From: Rhodothermales bacterium | Lineage (GTDB): Bacteria > Bacteroidota > Rhodothermia > Rhodothermales > VXPQ01 | Length of the DNA: 12,197 nucleotides | Assembly (NCBI GenBank): GCA_028283985.1 | Contig: JANQSQ010000555.1 | Coordinates: 1-12,197 of the forward strand | Direction of reading: 5' to 3' | In this document: in pieces, positions 1 to 6,632 of the stretch | How positions within the stretch are numbered: position 1 is the stretch's first letter | Layout of the letters: each line of letters starts with the position of its first letter | The notes under the pieces: generated by a model | Database searches by the model: none | What the model was told of the DNA's origin: nothing | The model's input: the letters and a program-made list of their open reading frames with translations, nothing else | Translations under genes and position numbers: made by a program

Positions 1-694
1 TATCCCCGGCGGTGCTGTCGGCGGGAGAGGCGTTTCCGGGCGCTTCGCTTGCCTGGTCCGAATCGTGCTCCCCTTCGATGACGATCCGGCGTCCGGCAAC
101 CTGTGCGAAAAGCCACGTCGCGGCGATAACAGGTACGGCAACCGCGAAGCCGAGCAGCATCACCAGACCTATGTCCGCCCCCAGTTCTCCTGCGGCGGCA
201 AGGGGGCCCGGCGTGGGAGGAATGAACACATGGCCGGCATACAGCCCCATGCTCAGCGCCACCGTAAAGGAAGCAAGCGATGCGCCGGATTGTCTGGCCA
301 GCGAACGATTCAGCGGCGACAGCACGACAAACCCGGAATCGCAGAAGACGGGGATCGACACGAAAAGGCCGGTGATCCCCATAGCGAGCAGCGAACGCGC
401 CTTGCCGATCCAGCGCAACACGGAGCGGGCCATGAGCGCCGCCCCGCCGGTCTTTTCAAGCAGGGCGCCGATGATCGTACCCGCGGCGATGACGATCCCT
501 ATGTAGCCGATCGTGCCGCCGAACCCCTCCGTGATGGCTGTAATGACGTCGCTTCCCGGCAATCCTGACGCAAGCCCGACCAGATAGGCCGCGATCAACA
601 GGACAAGAAACGGATGCGCGCGAAAACGGGCCGTCGCCACAATGACGAAAACGACGGCCCCGACAAGAATTGCTATGAGGATCGGTCCGGTCAG
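1..694 (-). CDS. GntP-family permease (gluconate/organic acid:H+ symporter), N-terminal half, cut by window edge
   Basis: An inner-membrane secondary transporter of the GntP family, whose members take up gluconate, other sugar acids or hydroxy acids with protons; the substrate cannot be told here. About 231 residues are visible. Residues about 5-20, 22-42 and 57-77 are hydrophobic segments. Family-type motifs are GTIIGALLEKTGGA (about residues 64-77), FCDSGFVVLSPL (about 107-118) and FIPPTPGPLAAAGELGA (about 146-162). A hydrophilic acidic loop (EGEHDSDQASEAP) follows a further membrane segment near the cut end. The reading frame is closed by an in-frame TGA just upstream (705-703) and offers no ATG, GTG or TTG before a GTG at 640, which would delete the first membrane segment. 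The best start is therefore CTG at 694-692, giving (M)TGPILIAILVGAVV. That CTG overlaps the TGA stop of the MerR gene by two bases, so the two genes are probably cotranscribed and coupled. Family assignment is confident; the start is inferred. Confidence 0.88.
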   Translation of the reverse strand, partial: MTGPILIAILVGAVVFVIVATARFRAHPFLVLLIAAYLVGLASGLPGSDVITAITEGFGGTIGYIGIVIAAGTIIGALLEKTGGAALMARSVLRWIGKARSLLAMGITGLFVSIPVFCDSGFVVLSPLNRSLARQSGASLASFTVALSMGLYAGHVFIPPTPGPLAAAGELGADIGLVMLLGFAVAVPVIAATWLFAQVAGRRIVIEGEHDSDQASEAPGNASPADSTAGD

Positions 695-1023
695 CCTGCT
701 TCAAGCTGGTCGAGCGCCTCTTTGAGAAAGCGCCGCAATTCGGCGAGGTTGCGCATGCGCTCGCCCCCCGTCCCGGATTCCTCTGCGGAAAGCGTCTTCT
801 GCGCTCCCTTGATCGTCAATCCCCTTTCCTTCAGCAAGTGCCGGATGCGCTCGACAATGCGGATGTCCTCGCTCGTGTAGGTGCGGTGCCCGGCGCGGTT
901 CTTTCGAGGTTTCAGCTGCTTGAACTCGGTTTCCCAGTAACGCAGGACGTGCGTTTCGAGGCCCGTCATCTCACTGACTTCGCCGATCGAATAGTACAGC
1001 TTCTGAATACCCTTTTCCTGCAT
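691..1023 (-). CDS. MerR-type HTH transcriptional regulator (short, HTH plus coiled tail)
   Basis: A 110-residue DNA-binding protein of the MerR superfamily. The winged helix is at residues about 9-78: YYSIGEVSEMTGLETHVLRYW contains the helix-turn-helix and the conserved LRYWE, followed by the wing NRAGHRTYTSEDI and the helix RIRHLLKERGLTIKGAQKTL. The remaining ~30 residues form a short amphipathic helix (MRNLAELRRFLKEALDQLE) that would serve in dimerisation; there is no separate effector domain and no cysteine, so metal sensing of the MerR/CueR type is unlikely. The ATG start is preceded by GGAAG four bases upstream. Its TGA stop overlaps the inferred CTG start of the GntP permease, so it may regulate that transporter, but many Bacteroidota carry such a protein as a lone housekeeping-like gene and the target is unknown. 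Confidence 0.9.
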   Translation of the reverse strand: MQEKGIQKLYYSIGEVSEMTGLETHVLRYWETEFKQLKPRKNRAGHRTYTSEDIRIVERIRHLLKERGLTIKGAQKTLSAEESGTGGERMRNLAELRRFLKEALDQLEAG

Positions 1024-1157
1024 GAAGCTTCCGCGAACAAGAACACAACATCGCGGATAAGGTACGAAAACCCGGCAGCGAATGCGAAGGCAAATGTCGC
1101 AGGCGAGCCAGAGTATCCTAAAATATCAGACTCCATCTTGCGGCAACGTATTCCGTC

Positions 1158-2090
1158 TTGCGGGTAAGCGAATCCTCCGGAAAAAAATGGCGCGCGGAAG
1201 CGGCTCTTCTCTTTGTCGTGACCGTCTGGGGGGTGAATTATCCGCTGCTGAAATCGGTCATGGAGGTCATGCATCCGCACCTGATCAACAGCTTCCGGTT
1301 TTCGATCTCGATTCTCGTGCTCGGCGGGATTTACCTGTACCGGCGCCGGCAAACGGGCTTACCCGTCTGGGAGCCCCTCCGAAAATACCCTCTCCGGATC
1401 GCCGGGCTGGGCGCGCTGGGTTTTATCGTCTACCAGCACCTGTTCGTTCACGGCATATATCATACCACGGCGGGCAACGCGGCCCTGATCATGACCAGCG
1501 TGCCCCTGTGGACGGTGTTACTGAGCGCTACGCTGGGTACAGAGCGAATCCGGGGAAGAACCTGGTTTGCCCTTCCCTTCGTACTGGTCGGCGCCATGGT
1601 GATCGTGGTGGGCGGCGCCGGAACGATTTCGTTCGACAGCGGGATATTCCTCGGCAATGTGCTGATGCTGGGCGCCGCCTGTTCCTGGGGCTGCTATACG
1701 GCGCTCAACAAACCCATGCTGCGTCATGTCTCCGCAACCGGATTGACGTTCCTTGCGCTGATGTTCGCCCTTCCCGTACTGATCGGAATGGGCCTGCCGG
1801 AGATTGCCAACACGGACTGGAGCGCCGTGACTCCGAGGCACTGGGCAATCATCGTGTATTCGGGGGGACTTTCCACGGGCCTGGTCCTGGCGCTATGGAA
1901 CAACGCAGTGAACCATGTAGGCGCTTCGCACACGGCCGCATACGGCAATCTGGTTCCGCTTACGGCGCTGACCGCAAGCTACCTTCTGCTGGGCGAAACG
2001 GTGAGTCTTATCCAGATTATCGGCGGCGGCGCCGTGATCGGGGGGCTGCTGATCCTGCGCGGCATGCGCCGGAAGGCGCCCCCGGTGTAA
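1158..2090 (+). CDS. DMT superfamily (EamA) transporter
   Basis: A 310-residue inner-membrane protein of the drug/metabolite transporter superfamily, with two tandem EamA repeats of five helices each (about residues 14-148 and 158-305). The first repeat begins with the typical VVTVWGVNYPLLKSVM and contains PHLINSFRFSISILVL, and ends AGNAALIMTSVPLWTVLLSATLGTERI; the second has GAACSWGCYTALNKP and ends AAYGNLVPLTALTASYLLLGE before IIGGGAVIGGLLILRG. Such proteins export or import small metabolites; nothing here fixes the substrate. The frame has a stop at 1119-1121 and no ATG or GTG before the first helix, so the start is TTG at 1158, without a clear Shine-Dalgarno site; a GTG at 1218 would cut into helix 1. 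The gene is divergent from the MerR gene (134 bp apart) and its TAA lies 4 bp from the stop of the convergent aldehyde dehydrogenase gene. Confidence 0.9.
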   Translation: MRVSESSGKKWRAEAALLFVVTVWGVNYPLLKSVMEVMHPHLINSFRFSISILVLGGIYLYRRRQTGLPVWEPLRKYPLRIAGLGALGFIVYQHLFVHGIYHTTAGNAALIMTSVPLWTVLLSATLGTERIRGRTWFALPFVLVGAMVIVVGGAGTISFDSGIFLGNVLMLGAACSWGCYTALNKPMLRHVSATGLTFLALMFALPVLIGMGLPEIANTDWSAVTPRHWAIIVYSGGLSTGLVLALWNNAVNHVGASHTAAYGNLVPLTALTASYLLLGETVSLIQIIGGGAVIGGLLILRGMRRKAPPV

Positions 2091-2094
2091 CCAT

Positions 2095-3516
2095 TCAGGA
2101 GAAGACCACCTGGATATCCGTGTATTCCAGCAGGCCTTCTTCGCCGAATTCAACCCCGAACCCGGAGCTCTTCACCCCGCCGAACGGGGCATTGGGCTGG
2201 ATCATGCCGTGCTTGTTGATCCAGACCGAACCGCACTCCATGCGATTCGCGATTTCCCTGGCCTGTGCAATGTCCCGGCTCCAGACGGATCCTCCAAGGC
2301 CGCTCGGATTGTCGTTCGCCTTCTCGATGGCCTCCTCGACCTGGCTGTACCGGATGACAGGCAGGACAGGACCGAACTGCTCCTCGTCCACCAGCCGGTC
2401 GCCGTTGTCGAGATCTGTAATGATCGTCAGCGGATAGAAATATCCTTTGCCGCCCATCTTGTCCCGGTATTTCTCCGGATCTTCGCCAAGAAGCACCCGC
2501 CCGCCGGCCTTGCCGCTGGCAGCCAGGTCCGCCACGATGTCGTATTGTTTGGCATTCTGAACCGGACCCAGAATCACATCCTCGCCCGTGCCCTCGCCCA
2601 TCTTCATGTTTTCGGCAATGGCGACGAGTTCGCTGCACACCTCGTCATGCACATCCTCATGGACATAGAGCCGCTTCAGCGCGGCGCAGGTCTGGCCGCT
2701 ATTGATGAAGGCGCCCCAGAACAACCCTTCGGCGATCTCCTTCGGATCGACATCGGGCAGCACGATGCCCGCGTCGTTTCCACCGAGTTCAAGCGTAAGC
2801 CGCTTCATGGTTTCCGCCGCATTCACCATGACTTTCTTGCCGGTGGCGCAGGAACCGGTGAAAATAATCTTGCCGATCCCCTCATGGGCCGTGATCGCCG
2901 GACCGAGCGTATCCTTGCCGGTAATGCAATTGACCACGCCTTGCGGCAACACCTCGCTCATGATTTCCACGAGCCGCAGCGTGGACAGCGGCGTGAAAGG
3001 CGAAGGCTTGCACACCACGGTGTTGCCCGAAAGAATCGCGGGAATACTGTGCCAGACCGCGATCATAACCGGAAAATTCCAGGGGGTGATGGACCCCACG
3101 ACACCGAGCGGCTTGCGGTGCAGTTCGATCCTGCCCTGTTCGTTATCCTGAAGGACCTTCACCGGCAGGGAAAGGCTCGCCGTATACTGGGCCCAGGCCA
3201 CAGCCCCGCCGATTTCCCAGCGGGAGCCAAGACCGTTCAGAGGCTTGCCCTGCTCGGCAGTCAGAAGTTGGGCCAGTTCTTCCGCATTTTCCTCGATTTT
3301 CGAGGCCACCTCCATGCAGGCCGCCTGCCGATCCGCTTCGGGTACTTCGCGCCATTTTCCGAACGCTCTTTTTGCGGCTGCTACGGCGTCGTCAAGGTGT
3401 TTCTTCTGCCCGAGCGGCGCCAGGCCGGCCGGTTCCTCTTTGGCAGGATTAAGCACCTCAAAATGTTCTTGGGTGGGCACCCTGCCGCCGTCGATGATCA
3501 GACAAAACGGTTCCAT
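2095..3516 (-). CDS. NAD(P)-dependent aldehyde dehydrogenase
   Basis: A 473-residue soluble enzyme of the aldehyde dehydrogenase superfamily, oxidising an aldehyde to the acid with NAD or NADP. Counting from the ATG at 3516, the oxyanion asparagine is Asn147 in TPWNFP, the cofactor-binding lysine is Lys170 in KPSPFTP, the Rossmann glycine motif is FTGSCATGKKV (219-229), the general base is Glu243 in LELGGND and the catalytic nucleophile is Cys277 in SGQTCAALKRLYV. The late motif EEQFGPVLPVIRY is also present, and length is normal for the family, so the enzyme should be active. Substrate is not determined; it resembles broad-range medium-chain types. An upstream in-frame TTG at 3522 exists, but AAGAGG at 3523-3528 sits six bases before the ATG and favours the ATG. 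Its only tight neighbour is the convergent EamA gene, so it is probably transcribed alone. Confidence 0.94.
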   Translation of the reverse strand: MEPFCLIIDGGRVPTQEHFEVLNPAKEEPAGLAPLGQKKHLDDAVAAAKRAFGKWREVPEADRQAACMEVASKIEENAEELAQLLTAEQGKPLNGLGSRWEIGGAVAWAQYTASLSLPVKVLQDNEQGRIELHRKPLGVVGSITPWNFPVMIAVWHSIPAILSGNTVVCKPSPFTPLSTLRLVEIMSEVLPQGVVNCITGKDTLGPAITAHEGIGKIIFTGSCATGKKVMVNAAETMKRLTLELGGNDAGIVLPDVDPKEIAEGLFWGAFINSGQTCAALKRLYVHEDVHDEVCSELVAIAENMKMGEGTGEDVILGPVQNAKQYDIVADLAASGKAGGRVLLGEDPEKYRDKMGGKGYFYPLTIITDLDNGDRLVDEEQFGPVLPVIRYSQVEEAIEKANDNPSGLGGSVWSRDIAQAREIANRMECGSVWINKHGMIQPNAPFGGVKSSGFGVEFGEEGLLEYTDIQVVFS

Positions 3517-3522
3517 GGTCAA

Positions 3523-3528
3523 CCTCTT
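3523..3528 (-). promoter_or_regulatory. Ribosome binding site of the aldehyde dehydrogenase gene
   Basis: AAGAGG on the minus strand is spaced six bases from the ATG at 3516 and only a base from the alternative TTG at 3522, so it decides for the ATG start. Confidence 0.6.
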
Positions 3529-3591
3529 AACGTTCTTTGGGGGGTTGCGGGATCACGTACCAGCCGTGTATAGGCAACAATAATGTAAAAT

Positions 3592-3615
3592 TTTTGGGGA
3601 CTTATATACCAAAGT
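3592..3615 (+). repeat. Left arm of inverted repeat
   Basis: Reads TTTTGGGG A CTTATAT A CCAAAGT; it pairs with the right arm at 3870-3892 with one mismatch and one extra base. The arm lies 76 bases upstream of the aldehyde dehydrogenase ATG, so it could also contribute to that promoter. Confidence 0.7.
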
Positions 3616-3621
3616 AACCAC

Positions 3622-3657
3622 CGGGGAGGCAGTTCCCCGAGCTTCCAAAGAGGAAGC
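3622..3657. repeat. Two tandem hairpins just inside the left inverted-repeat arm
   Basis: Two perfect 6-bp stems follow each other with one base between them: CGGGGA/TCCCCG around the loop GGCAGT (3622-3639), then GCTTCC/GGAAGC around the loop AAAGA (3641-3657). Neither is followed by a T-run on either strand, so they do not look like intrinsic terminators. They may be subterminal structure of the element or part of the leader RNA of the aldehyde dehydrogenase gene, which would be transcribed through them if its promoter lies further upstream. Confidence 0.5.
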
Positions 3658-3869
3658 GGCGCCACTCCGTCTTTTCTTCGCTCCCCTGAGAATTCATCTT
3701 AAATATCCTTCCGCGACGAATCAAGATCGAATCATGCCGGAAACTCCCAAATCCGCCGCGGGCGGGGACGCCAGGGAACGCGCGTATTGAAGATGGACGC
3801 AAGCCGGAAGAATCGGCCAGGCGTCTCGTAACGGCGATCGGGAAACCCGGAAAACAGGGGGCTGCGATC

Positions 3870-3892
3870 ACTTTGGCATATAAGCCCCAAAA
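3870..3892 (-). repeat. Right arm of inverted repeat
   Basis: Read on the minus strand it is TTTTGGGG CTTATAT G CCAAAGT, the partner of the left arm at 3592-3615. It begins 12 bases past the CvpA stop codon. Confidence 0.7.
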
Positions 3893-3904
3893 CCCCAGGC
3901 GCCG

Positions 3905-4564
3905 CTACTCCTCCGCCGCTTCGTCTTCGAATCCGGACAGCGCATCCTCGGATCCAGGCAGCGTGTCGTCGGGTTCGGATAACGCCTCGTCAGGCCCAGG
4001 CGCCGCATCCTCTGGCCCTGGTAGCACATCGTCGAACCGCTCCCGGACCTCCTCCCCGAACCGGTCCGGCAAATTACGGACAGCAGGAAATCTTTCGGCG
4101 ACAAAGTCCCATGTTGCGGGGAAAACCGCGGCTACCGGTCTGTACAATGCCGAGGCCTCGCGGTTTTCGGGATTCGGGATGTTGAAGAAATTCAGCACAA
4201 GAAACAGCACACTCAGCAGAAGCGCCGCCTTGCACAGGCCGAATATCGCCCCGGTCGCCCGATTCGCCATGCTCAGCCGGAGCATCTTGAGACTGGTTTC
4301 GATGACCTTCGCAAGCACGTAAAGCGCCAGTTGGACTGCCGCAAACACGACAATGAAGCCCAGAATCGGCACGACGCCCGCCCCGGCGCCCAGAATCCCG
4401 CCGATGGCGTTCCCTACGGGACGCATCAACTCCAGGGCAAGCACGATGGCCAGCGCCGTACCCGCAAGCCCCACGACCTGGCGCACCGCCCCGGTCGACA
4501 AGCCGCGCGCCACTCCTGTCAGCAAACCGGCGGCGATCAGTATGTCCAGTATGGAGGAAGGCAT
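3905..4564 (-). CDS. cvpA: CvpA family inner-membrane protein with acidic heptad-repeat tail
   Basis: A 219-residue membrane protein of the CvpA (colicin V production) family. It starts with the typical SILDILIAAGLLTGVARGLSTG and has four membrane helices within residues about 5-125, including MRPVGNAIGGILGAG, VVPILGFIVVFAAVQLALYVL, the family-like short helix IETSLKMLRLSMANRATGAIFG and a last helix LCKAALLLSVLFLVLNFF. Family members affect colicin V export, envelope integrity and sometimes biofilm or purine phenotypes; the molecular role is not established. Unusually, after a helical region (about 150-180) the C-terminus is a proline- and acid-rich tail of five tandem heptads at about 181-215 and ends AAEE. 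The ATG at 4564 has no obvious Shine-Dalgarno sequence. It is followed 12 bases later by the right arm of the inverted-repeat element. The gene symbol reflects family membership only. Confidence 0.88.
   Translation of the reverse strand: MPSSILDILIAAGLLTGVARGLSTGAVRQVVGLAGTALAIVLALELMRPVGNAIGGILGAGAGVVPILGFIVVFAAVQLALYVLAKVIETSLKMLRLSMANRATGAIFGLCKAALLLSVLFLVLNFFNIPNPENREASALYRPVAAVFPATWDFVAERFPAVRNLPDRFGEEVRERFDDVLPGPEDAAPGPDEALSEPDDTLPGSEDALSGFEDEAAEE
3920..4024 (-). repeat. Five degenerate 21-bp coding repeats (acidic heptads) in the CvpA tail
   Basis: Codons 181-215 of the CvpA protein form five in-frame seven-residue units: LPGPEDA, APGPDEA, LSEPDDT, LPGSEDA, LSGFEDE. The consensus is small/hydrophobic, P or S, G or E, P/S/F, two acids, A or T. 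The DNA is a matching degenerate 21-bp repeat, visible on the + strand as recurring GGCCC/GGATCC-like blocks. The tail is probably disordered and strongly negatively charged. Confidence 0.7.
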
Positions 4565-4667
4565 GTGAAGCTAAGCGGGAAACGCCCGAAGAAGCCGGGA
4601 AGGAACCGAACAAAGTACGGGCATACCGAAGAGTACGACAAAAGGAATACGGGTGCTGTGCATTTGA

Positions 4668-4685
4668 GAATCAGGTCCTTGATTC
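4668..4685. repeat. Small hairpin downstream of the DUF418 gene
   Basis: GAATCA and TGATTC form a perfect 6-bp stem around a 6-base loop, 28 bases past the DUF418 stop codon. No T-run follows on the minus strand, so a terminator role is weak; it might be an mRNA 3'-end structure before the CvpA gene. Confidence 0.3.
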
Positions 4686-4713
4686 ATGGCGCGGCCAGGT
4701 ACGAAGTGCCCTG

Positions 4714-5952
4714 TCACGGGCGCGGGCTTTCGCGCAAGCGCATCTTCGGGATATACCAGTACGTCAGGGCGCGCCAAGCCCATTCCAGCGGGCCGTACGC
4801 GTAGCGCCGCAACCAGACGGGCGACAGCCACAACTGAATAAGCCATACGGCAAGTACGACAAAGAGTTGCTGATAGCGCTCGACACTCCCGAAGAGCCCG
4901 AACCCGTGCCCATAGAAAAGTAGCGTGCACAAAACGGTTTGCAGAATGTAGTTCGTGAACGCCAGCCGGCCCACGGCGGCAAGACGGCGTTGCAGGTTGG
5001 AAAAAACGCCCTTCTGCACCGCCAGCATGATCAGGCCCAGATAACCGAGCGCCACGCCCGCGCTGCCCCAGTAGTTGAACTGCGATCCCGTGAAGAACGA
5101 GCGCTGCCAGGTCCAGCCGCCGGAGAAATTCCACCACACGCCTGCGCCGATCGCCGTCAGGCCCGCCGCCACGCCGATAACGATCATACGCCGGTAGAAC
5201 CGGCTGCTCCGCGCTGCGCTCAATACGCCCCATTTGTAGAGCGCCATCCCCACCAGCATGGCCCCGCCGCACGGCCATAGCATGAACACCGGCATAACGA
5301 AGGTGTGCATTTCGAAGGCTGCGCGCACACGGTATGCCTGCTGGGCCACCCAGCCTCCCTGGTACGCAGCCAGTTCCGCCTCGAGCGCGGCAGCGTCCGG
5401 CGTCCAGAAAGACGCCACGCCGGCGACAGCTTCCGGAGACGCATAATTCATCAGTCCCCAGGCAGAAAAGAGATTCAGAAATGTGGCCACCGAGAAAACA
5501 CAAATTCCCAGCACCAGGAGTCTCCGGGGAGAGCGGTTGCGGAACAGGTATATCCCGCAGCCGCATATGGCGTACGGCGCCAGAATGTCCCCCGTCCAAA
5601 GGAAATAGACATGGAGCAGGCCGAAAACCAGCAGCCAGAACATCCTCCGGTAGTGCACGGCGGCGGATCGTCCGCTGCGGGCCTCCGCCCGGTCCGCGAA
5701 CAGGCATACGCCCGCCCCGAAGAGCATCGAAAACAGCGTCATGAATTTCTGATCGGCCAGGACATGGCTGGCCAGCCAAACCGCCAGGTTGACGCCGGTC
5801 AGATCGCCCCACGCCGTCGGATTCACGTAGGCGGCAGTCGGCATGGAGAACGACTGTACGTTCATGACGAGAATGCCGAGCACGGCAAAACCCCGAAGCA
5901 CATCGAGGCTCTGGATCCGCTCGCCGGGAGCGACCGGCGTATAGGTGGACAT
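4714..5952 (-). CDS. DUF418 family (YeiB-like) multipass membrane protein
   Basis: A 412-residue inner-membrane protein of the DUF418/YeiB family, which is related to the acyltransferase-3-like and heparan-glucosaminide acetyltransferase-like membrane proteins. The N-terminal signature ERIQSLDVLRGFAVLGILVMN is at residues 11-31. About ten hydrophobic segments follow, among them FWLLVFGLLHVYFLWTGDIL, LLVLGICVFSVATFLNLFSAW and VFMLWPCGGAMLVGMALY. The conserved C-terminal block runs from RLAAVGRLAFTNYILQTVLC to GPLEWAWRALTYW. No biochemical role is established for this family, so transfer of an acyl group across the membrane is only a guess. The ATG at 5952 lacks a strong Shine-Dalgarno site. 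The next gene upstream (SRPBCC) ends at 6197, leaving a 244-bp gap that probably holds its own promoter. Confidence 0.9.
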   Translation of the reverse strand: MSTYTPVAPGERIQSLDVLRGFAVLGILVMNVQSFSMPTAAYVNPTAWGDLTGVNLAVWLASHVLADQKFMTLFSMLFGAGVCLFADRAEARSGRSAAVHYRRMFWLLVFGLLHVYFLWTGDILAPYAICGCGIYLFRNRSPRRLLVLGICVFSVATFLNLFSAWGLMNYASPEAVAGVASFWTPDAAALEAELAAYQGGWVAQQAYRVRAAFEMHTFVMPVFMLWPCGGAMLVGMALYKWGVLSAARSSRFYRRMIVIGVAAGLTAIGAGVWWNFSGGWTWQRSFFTGSQFNYWGSAGVALGYLGLIMLAVQKGVFSNLQRRLAAVGRLAFTNYILQTVLCTLLFYGHGFGLFGSVERYQQLFVVLAVWLIQLWLSPVWLRRYAYGPLEWAWRALTYWYIPKMRLRESPRP

Positions 5953-5988
5953 ATTGGAGTGAAAAAACAGCGGAAAATGACCGGAAAT

Positions 5989-5999
5989 ACAGGTCCTGT
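5989..5999. promoter_or_regulatory. Short palindrome upstream of the DUF418 gene
   Basis: ACAGG-T-CCTGT is a perfect 11-base palindrome with a one-base centre, 36 bases upstream of the DUF418 ATG, the right place for an operator. It is short enough to be chance. The rest of the 5953-6196 gap shows no gene that I can support. Confidence 0.2.
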
Positions 6000-6196
6000 C
6001 GCCCCATTGCGACCACCGTGAAACTACCTCTCGCGACGAAATGGCGCAATACGGCCCCTTACGTCCCTGTACGGGATAAAGATACGCGTGTTGCAGGTTT
6101 TGCGGGATTCGCCTTCCGCATTCCGGATTTTCCCGCAGGCGAGCGCAAGTCCGTCGAGGCTATGCAAGGCCGAAGGTGCAAATCCCTGCGCGGCGC

Positions 6197-6628
6197 CTAT
6201 GCATCGTTGCGCTCATGATGAGGCACAACTTCTCCCCGCTCTATGTATCGGCGCAGCAACCGGAGATACATGCACCACCAGAATGAGCACACCCGATAGT
6301 GATCGGTTATTTCGGCCCATCCCGTATGATAAAAATCGACCTGCGTGGCGTCGCCGACGGTCTTGAGTTGAAAACCGACATGGGTTCCCATCCAGTCGGG
6401 GGCGGCTTCGATCATTTTCCATTCCAGCACGGCCCCGGGCTGGCAGCGGACGACTTCGGCCTGCCACTGATAATCCGGACCGAACCCGAAATCGTAGATT
6501 GCGCCGAATTCGGGAACCCCGCCGGCGGTCAGGGTCCACCAGGAATTAAGGCCTTCGGCGGTGCCGATGGCTTCAAAGATGCATTCTTTCGAACCAGCGA
6601 TCGACAGAGTGTGATAGATATCCGGCAT
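6197..6628 (-). CDS. SRPBCC / AHSA1-like (START fold) protein
   Basis: A 143-residue cytoplasmic protein with the SRPBCC helix-grip fold, as in activator-of-Hsp90-ATPase-1-like and polyketide-cyclase-like proteins that bind hydrophobic small molecules. The pattern is visible as IYHTLSIAGSKECIFEAIGTAEGLNSWW (strand 1 and the two short helices ending in the conserved WW), the strand pairs GAIYDFGFGPDYQWQAEVVRCQPGAVLEWKM, and VGFQLKTVGDATQVDFYHTGW, then the C-terminal helix YRVCSFWWCMYLRLLRRYIERGE. The ligand is unknown. The ATG lies 4 bp after the stop of the DUF2569 gene, and AAAAGA just ahead of it (overlapping that stop codon) could serve as a ribosome site, so the two are cotranscribed and probably translationally coupled. 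Confidence 0.88.
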   Translation of the reverse strand: MPDIYHTLSIAGSKECIFEAIGTAEGLNSWWTLTAGGVPEFGAIYDFGFGPDYQWQAEVVRCQPGAVLEWKMIEAAPDWMGTHVGFQLKTVGDATQVDFYHTGWAEITDHYRVCSFWWCMYLRLLRRYIERGEVVPHHERNDA

Positions 6629-6632
6629 TCTT

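Larger units (their letters stand above)
3592..3892. mobile_element. Putative MITE or IS remnant bounded by 23-24 bp inverted repeats
   Basis: The segment between the CvpA stop and the aldehyde dehydrogenase start is bounded by two arms in inverted orientation: 3592-3615 on the + strand and 3870-3892 read on the minus strand. Both read TTTTGGGG, an optional A, CTTATAT, a variable base, then CCAAAGT. Over 24 columns they differ by one single-base gap and one substitution. The 301-bp segment carries no recognisable transposase. One open frame on the minus strand (GTG at 3871 to TAA at 3602) runs from arm to arm, but its product is low-complexity and arginine/glycine/serine rich and I do not recognise it. 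I see no target site duplication outside the arms. A non-autonomous transposable element is the best explanation; a pair of protein-binding sites or a long-range RNA stem is possible. The IS family is not assigned. Confidence 0.5.

Noticed and set aside
1024..1157. Divergent promoters between the MerR and EamA genes
   Set aside because: The 134-bp gap must contain promoters, but I could not find a convincing pair of -35/-10 or Bacteroidota -33/-7 elements or a MerR-type 19-20 bp spacer dyad.
1082..2437. A 451-codon + strand frame spanning the EamA gene
   Set aside because: Out of frame with the EamA protein, whose ten helices are unmistakable; the product is Arg/Gly/Ala rich and without domains.
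2209..3573. A 454-codon + strand open frame antisense to the aldehyde dehydrogenase gene
   Set aside because: The product is a mirror of dehydrogenase codon usage without recognisable motifs, and the dehydrogenase frame has all catalytic residues.
3566..3618. Bacteroidota-type promoter (TTTG plus TAnnTTTG) for the aldehyde dehydrogenase gene
   Set aside because: On the minus strand TTTG near 3613 and TACATTAT near 3590 are present, but the second box matches imperfectly and the spacing of about 22 is at the edge; the bases are also explained by the inverted-repeat arm.
4571..6049. A 492-codon minus-strand open frame overlapping the DUF418 gene
   Set aside because: It lies in another frame of the DUF418 gene, is rich in Arg, Gly and Cys with no membrane segments or family motifs, and exists because of G+C-rich codon bias; the DUF418 frame has clear family signatures.
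6018..6218. A 66-codon + frame in the gap upstream of the DUF418 gene
   Set aside because: No ribosome site, no recognisable product, and it runs into the SRPBCC gene on the other strand.
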